The notes: generated from the sequence alone by a model not told the origin. Numbered from the stretch's first letter, positions 1 through 6,702 are shown. The stretch: DNA of 6,702 bases from an uncultured beta proteobacterium (GCA_903859265.1 CAIOLZ010000195.1:1-6702); one strand, 5' to 3'. Numbers and translations are program-made.

Positions 1-1131
1 CACCGCAGGTTTGCTGTGCTGGGGTGGGCCGCGGCCCATCTGGCCCATGGGCTGGATTCCCTGTGGCGCGCACAGCTGGTACACAGCCATGACTGGCATG
101 CCGCGCTGGCCCCCGCTTGCCTGGCGTTCTGGGACCGCGGCCAAAACCCGGCAGTACCCAGCATCTACACCGTGCACAACCTGGCGTACCAGGGTGTGTT
201 TGACGCGCACCTTTTTCCGGACCTTGGTCTGCCATCGCAGGCCCTGGGCGTCCAGGGCATGGAATATTACGGTCGCCTGTCGTTCATGAAGGCCGGCCTT
301 TTCTATGCGGACCGCATCACCACCGTAAGCCCCACTTACGCCCGTGAAATCCAGACACCGGCCCAGGGTTGTGGTCTGGATGGCCTGTTGCGCGCACGCT
401 CCGCGCAGCTCAGCGGCATTCTCAATGCGGTGGATGCCAGCGTCTGGAACCCGGCCAACGATTCACGGCTTGCGCACCACTACGACGTGCGCCATATGGC
501 TGGCAAAGCTCGCAACAAGGCCCAATTGCAGAGCGCTTGCGGTTTACCCGTTTTGCCGGACGTGCCCGTGTTTGCCATGGTGAGCCGGATCACCGAACAA
601 AAAGGCTTCCCGCTGGTACTGGGCGCACTGGACGAAATTGTTTCGCGCGGTGGTCAACTGGTGGTGCTGGGCAACGGTGACCTTGCACTGGAACAGGCCA
701 TTCTGGAACAGGCAAAGGCCCACCCCGTTCAGATTGCCGTGCGAATCGGCTACGACGAAGGATTTGCGCATCTTGTTTTTGCAGGCAGCGATGTCACGCT
801 GGTGCCTTCGCTGTTTGAACCCTGCGGCCTCACGCAGATGTACGGCTTGCGCTACGGCAGCTTGCCGCTGGTGCGACGGGTCGGGGGGCTGGCCGACACG
901 GTGGTGGACAGCGATCTGGAAACCATGGCCGATTCCACGGCAACCGGTTTTGTCTTTGACGATTTTGAGGTAGCGGACTATCGGCGCGCGCTGCGCCGGG
1001 CCTTTGCGCTGTACCGCCGCAAGGCCGATTGGGCCAGCGTTCGCAAGACTGGCATGCGACTTGCGTTGGACTGGCGGGAGGCTGCGCAGCAGTATGCAGA
1101 TTTGTACCAATCCCTGATTCGTGGCGCATGA
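1..1131 (+). CDS. glgA: Glycogen synthase (GT5), 5'-truncated by the window edge
   Basis: GlgA transfers glucose from ADP-glucose (bacterial type) to the non-reducing end of a growing alpha-1,4-glucan in the cytoplasm. The reading frame is open from base 1, giving 376 residues; E. coli GlgA has 477, so roughly 100 N-terminal residues, including the KxGGL substrate loop, lie upstream. Visible family motifs in order are HSHDWHAAL (bases 82-108), HNLAYQG (about 175-195), the C-domain start VSRITEQKG (about 580-606) with Arg at 586-588 and Lys at 601-603, and FEPCGLTQMYGLRYG (814-858) with the acidic Glu at 817-819. E. coli GlgA has equivalent catalytic residues Arg300, Lys305 and Glu377. The C terminus ends in a normal helical tail before TGA. 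An internal GTG at base 16 is not the start, because homology continues upstream of it. It is followed by glgP after 27 bases. The identity is secure; only the 5' end is missing. Confidence 0.96.
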   Translation, partial: HRRFAVLGWAAAHLAHGLDSLWRAQLVHSHDWHAALAPACLAFWDRGQNPAVPSIYTVHNLAYQGVFDAHLFPDLGLPSQALGVQGMEYYGRLSFMKAGLFYADRITTVSPTYAREIQTPAQGCGLDGLLRARSAQLSGILNAVDASVWNPANDSRLAHHYDVRHMAGKARNKAQLQSACGLPVLPDVPVFAMVSRITEQKGFPLVLGALDEIVSRGGQLVVLGNGDLALEQAILEQAKAHPVQIAVRIGYDEGFAHLVFAGSDVTLVPSLFEPCGLTQMYGLRYGSLPLVRRVGGLADTVVDSDLETMADSTATGFVFDDFEVADYRRALRRAFALYRRKADWASVRKTGMRLALDWREAAQQYADLYQSLIRGA

Positions 1132-1151
1132 GAGCCACGGTTTCTTTTTTT
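1120..1151 (+). terminator. Hairpin plus T-run between glgA and glgP (possible intrinsic terminator or attenuator)
   Basis: CGTGGC (1120-1125) pairs perfectly with GCCACG (1134-1139) around the 8-base loop GCATGAGA, and is followed by G and then TTTCTTTTTTT (1141-1151). This is the layout of a Rho-independent terminator with a short 6-bp stem. The glgA stop codon TGA (1129-1131) lies in the loop. The glgP start follows only 7 bases after the T-run, so full termination would separate glgP from glgA. Partial termination is the more likely reading, because no promoter for glgP is evident. The stem is short, so efficiency is uncertain. Confidence 0.5.
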
Positions 1152-1158
1152 GTATGCC

Positions 1159-3627
1159 ATGACAAACCTGAAAACTACGACTTCGTCCGCTGACTTCCCC
1201 TTTGATCCTCCCGGTCGGGATCTGGAATCGCTCAAACACGCGATTGCCACCAAGCTGATGTTCACGGTCGGCAAAGACCCCAAGACGGCCCGCCCTGAGG
1301 ACTGGTTGCATGCGGCGGCCTATGCAGTGCGCGATCTGATGGTCGAGCGCTGGATGAAAACCACCCGGGCACAGTACGCGCAAGACGCCAAGCGGGTCTA
1401 TTACATGTCCATGGAGTTTCTGATCGGACGGACCTTCGGCAACGCCATGATTGCGCTGGGTTTGCGGGAACGGGTCAAGCGCGCCCTGCTCGACTTCGGC
1501 ATTGACATGGATGCCATTACCGAACTGGAGCCCGATGCGGCGCTGGGCAATGGCGGTCTGGGTCGCCTGGCGGCCTGCTTTCTGGACTCGATGGCGACTT
1601 TGAATATTGCCGGATACGGCTACGGCATCCGTTATGACTACGGCATGTTCCGCCAAACGATTGTCAACGGATCGCAGGTCGAGGTTCCCGACTACTGGCT
1701 TACGCACGGCAATCCCTGGGAGTTCGCGCGCCCGGAGGTGACCTTTCGCGTGCAGTTTGGCGGGCGCGTCGTCAAAGTGGGGGACAGCTACCAGTGGAAA
1801 GATTCCCACGATGTGTTGGCCATGGCCTACGACACCGTGGTACCGGGCTACGACACCTTGGCCACCAACACGTTGCGTCTTTGGTCGGCCAAGGCGACTG
1901 AGGAAATTGACCTCAAGGCGTTCAACCGGGGCAATTACTTCGAGGCGGTGGAAACCAAAAACCATTCCGAGAATGTGTCACGTGTGCTGTACCCGGACGA
2001 CTCGACCCCATCGGGTCGCGAACTGCGCCTGCACCAGGAATACTTTTTCTGCAGCGCCAGCGTGCAGGACCTGCTGCGCCGGTATGTCAGCCGCCACGAC
2101 GGCTTCGCGCTGTTGCCCCAGAAGGTCAGCATTCACCTCAACGACACCCACCCGGTCCTTGCCATACCCGAGCTGATGCGCCTGCTGCTTGATGTGCACC
2201 ATCTGCCCTGGGCCGAAGCGTGGCGGCTGTGCCAGGGTGTGTTTTCCTACACCAACCACACGCTGATGCACGAGGCACTCGAGACGTGGCCGGTGGAGAC
2301 GCTGGGCCGCATACTGCCGCGGCACTTGCAGATCATTTTTGACATCAACGCGCAATTTCTGGCTGCGCTGACCCAATCCGGATATGGCCAGGAAACGCTG
2401 CGCAAAGTGTCGCTGATCGATGAGCAGGGCGAGCGGCGCGTACGCATGGCCTATTTGGCGGTGGTTACCAGCTACTCGATCAATGGTGTGTCGGCCCTGC
2501 ATTCCGAGTTGATGAAGGAATCGATATTTGCGGATTTCGCGCGCCTGTGGCCGCAGCGGTTTAACAACAAGACCAATGGCATCACGCAGCGCCGCTGGCT
2601 GGCACAGGCCAACCCGGCGCTGTCTGCGATGCTGGACAAATATGTGGGCACCGGCTGGCGCCGTGATCTCACCATGTTGCGCGGCCTGCTGCCGCTGGCG
2701 GAGCAGGACCGGGTCGTGCTGGCGTTCCAGGAAGCCAAACGTGCCAACAAGCAGCGGCTGGCAGCCTGGGTGCAAGCCCATATGAACCTGACGATTCCGC
2801 AGGACGCGCTGTTTGACGTGCAGGTCAAGCGTATCCACGAATACAAACGGCAGTTGCTCAACGTGCTGCACGTGATCACCCGTTATCTGCGCATTTTGAA
2901 AGACCCGCAATCGGTGCAGGTGCCCCGTGTTGTCATTTTTTCCGGCAAGGCGGCGTCGGCCTACCACATGGCCAAGCTCATCATCCGGTTGATCAATGAC
3001 GTGGCTGCCGTGGTCAACAACGACCCCAGGGTGGGCGACATGCTCAAGGTGGTTTTCATTCCCAATTACAGCGTCAGTCTGGCCGAAGTCATTATTCCTG
3101 CAGCCGATCTGTCGGAGCAGATTTCCACCGCGGGCACCGAAGCATCCGGCACCGGGAACATGAAGTTGTCGCTCAACGGTGCGCTCACCATCGGTACGCT
3201 GGATGGCGCCAATGTAGAGATTTTGCAAAACGTCGGCGCTGAAAACATATTTATTTTTGGCATGACCACGCCCGAGGTGACGGCCCGGCGCGTCGGCGGT
3301 TATGTGTCTCGGGAACTGCTTGATGCCAACCCTGAATTGCAGGTAGTACTGGACGCGATCCGCAGCGGGCTGTTCAGCCCGGATGAGCCCGAGCGTTACC
3401 AGGGCATTTACGAGGCGCTGGTGAACTGGGGCGACCACTACATGTTGCTGGCCGACTATGAAAGTTATGTGCAGACGCAGGAGCGTGTGGACCTGGCCTA
3501 CCAGGACCCGCGCGCGTGGACCATCAAGGCCCTGCGCAACGTCGCAGCCATGGGGCCTTTTTCGGCAGACCGCACCATCGCGGAATACGCCGAAAACATC
3601 TGGAAGTCCGATCGGCTGGAGATATAG
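1159..3627 (+). CDS. glgP: Glycogen/starch/alpha-glucan phosphorylase (GT35)
   Basis: GlgP is a cytoplasmic pyridoxal-phosphate enzyme that cleaves terminal alpha-1,4 bonds of glycogen with phosphate, releasing glucose-1-phosphate. The product is 822 residues, normal for bacterial GlgP (E. coli 815). Motifs in order are YYMSMEFLIGR, LGNGGLGRLAACFLDS, LNDTHP with His331, YTNHT, NKTNGITQRRWL, VKRIHEYKRQ with Arg558 and Lys563, and EASGTGNMK with the PLP-binding Lys669 (codon 3163-3165). These match His377, Arg569, Lys574 and Lys680 of the rabbit muscle enzyme by motif. I chose ATG at 1159; the frame also opens at a TTG at 1150, but that codon lies in a T-run and is a poor candidate. No clear Shine-Dalgarno precedes 1159; the leader is T-rich instead. 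The gene lies between glgA and a GH13 glucosidase that starts directly after its stop. No truncation or missing catalytic residue is seen. Confidence 0.97.
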   Translation: MTNLKTTTSSADFPFDPPGRDLESLKHAIATKLMFTVGKDPKTARPEDWLHAAAYAVRDLMVERWMKTTRAQYAQDAKRVYYMSMEFLIGRTFGNAMIALGLRERVKRALLDFGIDMDAITELEPDAALGNGGLGRLAACFLDSMATLNIAGYGYGIRYDYGMFRQTIVNGSQVEVPDYWLTHGNPWEFARPEVTFRVQFGGRVVKVGDSYQWKDSHDVLAMAYDTVVPGYDTLATNTLRLWSAKATEEIDLKAFNRGNYFEAVETKNHSENVSRVLYPDDSTPSGRELRLHQEYFFCSASVQDLLRRYVSRHDGFALLPQKVSIHLNDTHPVLAIPELMRLLLDVHHLPWAEAWRLCQGVFSYTNHTLMHEALETWPVETLGRILPRHLQIIFDINAQFLAALTQSGYGQETLRKVSLIDEQGERRVRMAYLAVVTSYSINGVSALHSELMKESIFADFARLWPQRFNNKTNGITQRRWLAQANPALSAMLDKYVGTGWRRDLTMLRGLLPLAEQDRVVLAFQEAKRANKQRLAAWVQAHMNLTIPQDALFDVQVKRIHEYKRQLLNVLHVITRYLRILKDPQSVQVPRVVIFSGKAASAYHMAKLIIRLINDVAAVVNNDPRVGDMLKVVFIPNYSVSLAEVIIPAADLSEQISTAGTEASGTGNMKLSLNGALTIGTLDGANVEILQNVGAENIFIFGMTTPEVTARRVGGYVSRELLDANPELQVVLDAIRSGLFSPDEPERYQGIYEALVNWGDHYMLLADYESYVQTQERVDLAYQDPRAWTIKALRNVAAMGPFSADRTIAEYAENIWKSDRLEI
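3618..3621 (+). promoter_or_regulatory. Ribosome binding site for the GH13 alpha-glucosidase gene
   Basis: GGAG lies inside the last glgP codons, 6 bases before the ATG at 3628, which is suitable spacing. Because the glgP stop TAG directly abuts this ATG, the site supports 3628 as the true start and suggests translational coupling to glgP. Confidence 0.6.
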
Positions 3628-5304
3628 ATGCGCGGCGCCAAGCACCCCGCGTCGCCAGCCGCCTGGTGGCGGGGTGCCGTGATTTACCAGATCTACCCGC
3701 GCAGCTTTGCTGACGCGAGTGGGGATGGCGTAGGCGATATCCGGGGCATTACCCAGCGCTTGCCCTACATCGCCAGCCTGAATGTCGATGCCATATGGCT
3801 CTCTCCGATCTTCAAGTCACCCATGAAGGATTTTGGCTACGACGTGCAAGACTACTGCGCCATCGATCCCCTGTTCGGCACGCTGGAAGATCTGGATGCG
3901 TGCATTGCACGGGCCCACGACCTGGGTCTGAAGGTCATGGTGGACCAAGTCCTGTCCCATACGTCGGACCAGCATGCGTGGTTTCAGGAAAGTCGTTCAA
4001 GCCGGGACAACCCGCGCGCGGACTGGTATGTGTGGGCCGATTGCCAGCCTGACGGTACGCCGCCCAACAACTGGCAAAGCGTGTTCGGCGGTTCCGCCTG
4101 GACCTGGGACGCGCGGCGCAAACAGTATTACCTGCACAATTTCCTGGCGTCCCAACCCGACTTGAATTACCACTGCCCCGCCGTCCAGGCGCAGTTGATG
4201 GACGACCTGGAATTCTGGTTGCGCCGTGGGCTCGACGGTTTTCGATTTGATACCGCCAACTACCTGCACCACGACCGCCAATTGCGCAGCAACCCGGCGC
4301 GTGTGCCGGTTGCCGGAGAACCGGAAACAGCGGCCAATCCGTACGATATGCAGGAGCACCTGTACGACAAAAATCGTCCAGAGAATGTCGCGTTCTTTGA
4401 AAAAGTACGCGCACTTATGGACCAGTACGGTGCCGCCAGCGTGGGCGAAGTTGGCGACGCCGAAGCCTTGCCGCTGATGCTGGAATACACCGCAGGCAAC
4501 AAGCGCCTGAATATGACCTACAGCTTTGCATTCCTGGGGCCTGACCACCGCGCCAGCCATATCCGGCGCCATGCGATGGAATTTGAGGAAGCCAACCAGA
4601 AAACGGGAGCCAATAGCTGGCCCTGCTGGACGATAGGCAACCATGACGCGACCCGCGTGCTGACGCGCTGGAAAGGACTGCGCGCGCCGGATGACTTTGT
4701 CCGCATGCAACTGGCCATGGTTTGCAGCCTGCGCGGCAGCGTTTGCTGGTACCAGGGCGATGAACTGGCACTGGAGGACGCAGAGATACCGTTTGAAGAA
4801 CTGCAGGACCCGCGCGGCATCGCCTTTTGGCCGGAAGACAAGGGGCGCGATGGCTGCCGCACCCCGATGCCATGGGACAGTGCACAGCCAACGGGCGGTT
4901 TCAGCAACGGGCAGGCCACCAAGCCATGGTTGCCCATTCCACCGCAGCATCTGCGTAACGCGGTATCCAGTGCCGAACGCAATCCGCAATCACCACTGGC
5001 GTTTGTGCGCGCTTTTCTGGCATGGCGCAGGCAGGACCCCACCATGGTAGAGGGCGCAATCCGATTTTTGCAAGGGACCGAGGAGGTGCTGGCTTTGGTT
5101 CGGACGCCGCCAACATCGAACCCGGGTAGCGGCTGGTTATGTGTGTTTAATTTCACGGACGAGCCGCTTCAGGTCACTCTGGACGACGCGCCGCAGAGCG
5201 CTGCCTATGTCCTGGGGCACTTGCCACTGCACCAGACAGGTCATCGCACCGGCAACGGGTTCGACCTGCCGCCCTACGGTATCTACTGGGGTGCAGTGGG
5301 CTAG
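3628..5304 (+). CDS. GH13 alpha-glucosidase (oligosaccharide-active, GH13_23/HaG-like)
   Basis: This is a 558-residue GH13 (alpha-amylase superfamily) enzyme, probably an exo-acting alpha-glucosidase on maltose, short maltodextrins or sucrose. It starts with the usual YQIYPRSF strand (about residues 20-27) and a metal-site-like loop DASGDGVGD (29-37). Conserved region I is DQVLSH (Asp106-His111). Region II is GFRFDTANY with nucleophile Asp208. Region III is SVGEVGD with acid/base Glu274. Region IV is IGNHD with His339 and Asp340. The long loop after region II, ending in the YDKNRPEN motif, and the VLSHTSDQH stretch resemble Halomonas HaG and related GH13_23 glucosidases; I recall this subfamily from memory and have not aligned it. 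The C-terminal ~90 residues form the expected beta-sandwich domain. There is no signal peptide, so it is cytoplasmic. It probably trims glucans left by GlgP. Oligo-1,6-glucosidase or trehalose-related activity cannot be excluded. Its stop overlaps that of the convergent gene by 4 bases. Confidence 0.9.
   Translation: MRGAKHPASPAAWWRGAVIYQIYPRSFADASGDGVGDIRGITQRLPYIASLNVDAIWLSPIFKSPMKDFGYDVQDYCAIDPLFGTLEDLDACIARAHDLGLKVMVDQVLSHTSDQHAWFQESRSSRDNPRADWYVWADCQPDGTPPNNWQSVFGGSAWTWDARRKQYYLHNFLASQPDLNYHCPAVQAQLMDDLEFWLRRGLDGFRFDTANYLHHDRQLRSNPARVPVAGEPETAANPYDMQEHLYDKNRPENVAFFEKVRALMDQYGAASVGEVGDAEALPLMLEYTAGNKRLNMTYSFAFLGPDHRASHIRRHAMEFEEANQKTGANSWPCWTIGNHDATRVLTRWKGLRAPDDFVRMQLAMVCSLRGSVCWYQGDELALEDAEIPFEELQDPRGIAFWPEDKGRDGCRTPMPWDSAQPTGGFSNGQATKPWLPIPPQHLRNAVSSAERNPQSPLAFVRAFLAWRRQDPTMVEGAIRFLQGTEEVLALVRTPPTSNPGSGWLCVFNFTDEPLQVTLDDAPQSAAYVLGHLPLHQTGHRTGNGFDLPPYGIYWGAVG
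5301..5304. other. Shared palindromic CTAG carrying both convergent stop codons
   Basis: The GH13 gene ends with TAG at 5302-5304 and the minus-strand gene ends with TAG read from 5303 to 5301. Both stops are held in the self-complementary tetramer CTAG, so the genes overlap tail to tail by 4 bases. No hairpin with a T-run is visible on either strand next to it. Confidence 0.9.
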
Positions 5305-6461
5305 CTTGCGGCGGGCGGAAGGACTATGGTGCAGCTACCCGGCCGCACCCAGCGCGCAAATTCCCGGGTAGTGTCAACGCAGCCGCCTTCGCTTGTGTAA
5401 ACGCCACGCGGCTCTCGGTAGCGGCCCATTTGCGCCAGGATGGCTGACACCGCATCAGGATGCTGCAGGCTGGCTTCGACCAGTCTTTCGCACAATTGTT
5501 CATCGATCCATGCACCGTCCTGCCCGCAACCCACCACACTGTTGCGCCAGTGGTAAATTTCAAGAAACTTTGAATCCAGCGTATAGGGCCGGTTGCGTTT
5601 CCAGAAATTGGAAAACAGCCCGTCACCGAGATAGATGACCCACGAACCTTCGTAACCTGAAATATCGGCGGAAGCTGCATCAGGATTGCGAAACCAGACA
5701 CGGTCCCCGGGAATGTAGTAGTTGCAGGGATACGGGCACTCCATAGACCCGGTTTCACGTAAGAACACTTCGTGAAATTCCGCAGACTTGATCTGTCGCC
5801 GTTTCCACAGGGATTCAAGTTCGGCATACAGCAGCGCATTGCAGTGCTGAATTTCCTGCGCTATGCCCAACAAAATTACGTATTCAGTGGCGCGGTAGCA
5901 GGAAAAAGAATAGGGTTCGCGCAATGTGCCGGGTTGCGTGGCTTTGGTCAAGGCGGTCACTAGCGACGCATCCGGACGCAGTATGAAACCTTCGTCGTCG
6001 TCATATTGCCAGCAGTCTGTGGGCCGGCTGGCAGTTTCGGTGCCGAATAATAAAACGGTATTTTCCGCAGCCCTTACTACGTTGGCCCGCATATTGATTG
6101 CAGACTGCAGCTCACCCAGGCTTGGGTACTCCACAGGAAATGGCCCCAACAACATTGCTACAAAAATTTCCAGGCAAAGCACGTCGTCCCAGCTCCCGGG
6201 CAGCCGCAGCAAATTTTTTCTCAAACCGAGCGTGTCTGAACCGTTGGCGATCAAACCTGCGGCGCTGCGCGTGATTTTTAGATGCATGTAATCACTGGCG
6301 GAATCGCTGCTTACATCGATTTCGACCAATGACCCCATTTCAGCCGCGAGAAGTATTGCCGGATAGTGGCTTGCCAAGGCTTCACCCGTGAGGCCCTTGG
6401 GCAGGCGTACGGTTACTCCACAGTAATCAAGGTTGGGCAGATTCGCGGAGTTACGAGCCAT
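5301..6461 (-). CDS. Protein-glutamine gamma-glutamyltransferase (Tgl)-like cysteine protein
   Basis: This 386-residue protein has a central region (about residues 110-310) that resembles Bacillus subtilis Tgl, the 245-residue spore-coat transglutaminase. Matches, made by eye against the recalled Tgl sequence, are SLGELQSAINMRANVVRAA (114-132) to the Tgl SIAELxxELKLRMNIVAAA segment, FSCYRATEYV (186-195) to FECATAIVI, GDRVWFRNP (252-260) to GDCLYFKNP, and EGSWVIYLG (271-279) to RGENVILLG. The nucleophile Cys116 of Tgl corresponds to Cys188 (codon 5900-5898). However, Tgl Glu115 and Glu187 correspond to Ser187 and Ser273, and the region of His200 also differs. About 110 extra N-terminal and 75 extra C-terminal residues are of unknown kind. 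There is no signal peptide or membrane segment. The ATG overlaps the small upstream frame by 11 bases and has no strong Shine-Dalgarno, which suggests translational coupling. Activity as a transglutaminase is uncertain; it could be another Cys-dependent amide-modifying enzyme or an inactive relative. Confidence 0.62.
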   Translation of the reverse strand: MARNSANLPNLDYCGVTVRLPKGLTGEALASHYPAILLAAEMGSLVEIDVSSDSASDYMHLKITRSAAGLIANGSDTLGLRKNLLRLPGSWDDVLCLEIFVAMLLGPFPVEYPSLGELQSAINMRANVVRAAENTVLLFGTETASRPTDCWQYDDDEGFILRPDASLVTALTKATQPGTLREPYSFSCYRATEYVILLGIAQEIQHCNALLYAELESLWKRRQIKSAEFHEVFLRETGSMECPYPCNYYIPGDRVWFRNPDAASADISGYEGSWVIYLGDGLFSNFWKRNRPYTLDSKFLEIYHWRNSVVGCGQDGAWIDEQLCERLVEASLQHPDAVSAILAQMGRYREPRGVYTSEGGCVDTTREFARWVRPGSCTIVLPPAAS

Positions 6462-6600
6462 CGGCCAGATTTTCTTTATCTAGGGCTTCAATCAAATACC
6501 AATGCGACGAATGTAAATACGACCAGCCGACCCACGCAAGTAATATGCCCGCCCACAAGCTATTCGATGTTGGCCAATGTAATTTTTTCTGCGCGCTCAT
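6451..6600 (-). CDS. Small Trp-rich putative membrane protein (49 residues)
   Basis: An ATG at 6600 opens a 49-residue frame ending in TAA at 6453-6451. An in-frame TGA lies 9 bases upstream of the ATG, so the frame cannot extend further at that end. The protein starts MSAQKKLHW, has one hydrophobic stretch at about residues 14-29 (SLWAGILLAWVGWSYL), and ends with a polar, acidic tail (EALDKENLADGS). It contains six Trp residues. Lys residues precede and acidic residues follow the hydrophobic stretch, which fits a single-pass membrane protein with its N terminus in the cytoplasm by the positive-inside rule. It overlaps the 3' end of the upstream frame by 41 bases and the start of the Tgl-like gene by 11 bases, typical of coupled operon genes. 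I do not recognise a family. It could be an accessory or anchor for its neighbour, or a chance frame; the tight fit between two frames favours a real gene. Confidence 0.55.
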   Translation of the reverse strand: MSAQKKLHWPTSNSLWAGILLAWVGWSYLHSSHWYLIEALDKENLADGS

Positions 6601-6702
6601 CGACTTTCAGAAGGACGATCAGCGCGCTCAAATCTTGATCGAGCCGCTCCAGCGTTGCTTCCTCCAACATGCCCAGAGCAGATGGCAATACACCCTCAAA
6701 CG
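6560..6702 (-). CDS. Unrecognised protein, C-terminal end only
   Basis: A frame open from the right window edge runs 46 residues to TAG at 6562-6560. The sequence begins FEGVLPSALGMLEEATLER and ends ERAEKITLANIE. It is acidic and rich in Leu, Glu and Ala, with no Cys, Trp or Tyr, so it probably folds as amphipathic helices. It is read in the same direction as the 49-residue frame and the Tgl-like gene, and most likely heads the same operon. It might instead be a short gene starting inside the visible part (for example at the Met at position 11), but the open frame to the edge favours a longer protein. No function can be assigned from this fragment. Confidence 0.55.
   Translation of the reverse strand, partial: FEGVLPSALGMLEEATLERLDQDLSALIVLLKVDERAEKITLANIE

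Noticed and set aside
1150..1158. TTG at 1150 as the glgP start
   Set aside because: It lies at the end of the T-run of the terminator-like element and adds only three residues. ATG at 1159 is in frame and a better codon, although neither has a strong ribosome site.
544..1965. 473-residue open frame on the minus strand across the glgA/glgP junction
   Set aside because: It is antisense to two clearly identified genes, spans their junction, and has no recognisable motif. Long antisense frames are expected opposite GC-rich coding DNA.
1978..3645. 555-residue open frame on the minus strand opposite glgP
   Set aside because: It is the complement of glgP, rich in His, Arg, Gln and Val as antisense shadows are, and has no domain signature. 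The sense strand carries every phosphorylase motif.
3997..4989. 330-residue minus-strand frame opposite the GH13 gene
   Set aside because: It is antisense to a complete GH13 enzyme with all four conserved regions, and its own translation resembles no protein family.
5290..5335. Direct repeat GGTGCAG on both sides of the shared stop codons (5290-5296 and 5328-5334) as a possible insertion or attachment scar
   Set aside because: Seven bases is short enough to occur by chance, and there is no mobile gene, terminal inverted repeat or tRNA nearby.
5328..5349. GGTGC/GCACC inverted repeat as a terminator after the GH13 gene
   Set aside because: It has only five pairs with a 12-base loop, no T-run follows, and it lies inside the minus-strand coding region.
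6366..6638. 90-residue plus-strand frame over the start of the Tgl-like gene
   Set aside because: It is rich in Ser, Thr and Asn, has no recognisable motif, and is antisense to three overlapping minus-strand frames that make better proteins.

Overview
The window looks like chromosomal DNA of a GC-rich proteobacterium. The gene order glgA, glgP, GH13 alpha-glucosidase and the style of the protein sequences fit a betaproteobacterium of the Burkholderiales (Comamonadaceae-like). That placement is an inference from general resemblance, since no rRNA or marker gene is present.

Plus strand, bases 1-5304, is a compact glycogen / alpha-glucan block. It begins inside glgA (glycogen synthase, GT5; about the first 100 residues lie off the left edge). 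It continues with a full-length glgP (glycogen phosphorylase, GT35, 822 residues) and ends with a full-length GH13 alpha-glucosidase (558 residues, closest by motif to the GH13_23 HaG-type enzymes). GlgA builds alpha-1,4-glucan from a sugar nucleotide, GlgP releases glucose-1-phosphate from it, and the GH13 enzyme probably hydrolyses the short maltodextrins left over. A hairpin followed by a T-run sits on the glgA stop codon, just before glgP, so glgP may be partly uncoupled from glgA. The GH13 gene starts on the base after the glgP stop.

Minus strand, bases 6702-5301, is a different module running towards the glycogen block. It has three tightly overlapping reading frames, in order of transcription: the C-terminal end of an unrecognised protein; a 49-residue, Trp-rich, probably single-pass membrane protein; and a 386-residue protein whose central part resembles the Bacillus spore transglutaminase Tgl. 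The Tgl-like protein keeps the nucleophilic Cys but lacks Glu at the two positions that assist it in the Bacillus enzyme. The overlaps (41 and 11 bases) suggest an operon with translational coupling.

The two modules meet tail to tail. Their stop codons share one palindromic CTAG, so no intergenic DNA exists between them and I see no terminator at the junction.

The glycogen block is ordinary metabolism. The most unusual content is the minus-strand module, above all the Tgl-like protein with its altered active site and the small membrane protein encoded just before it.
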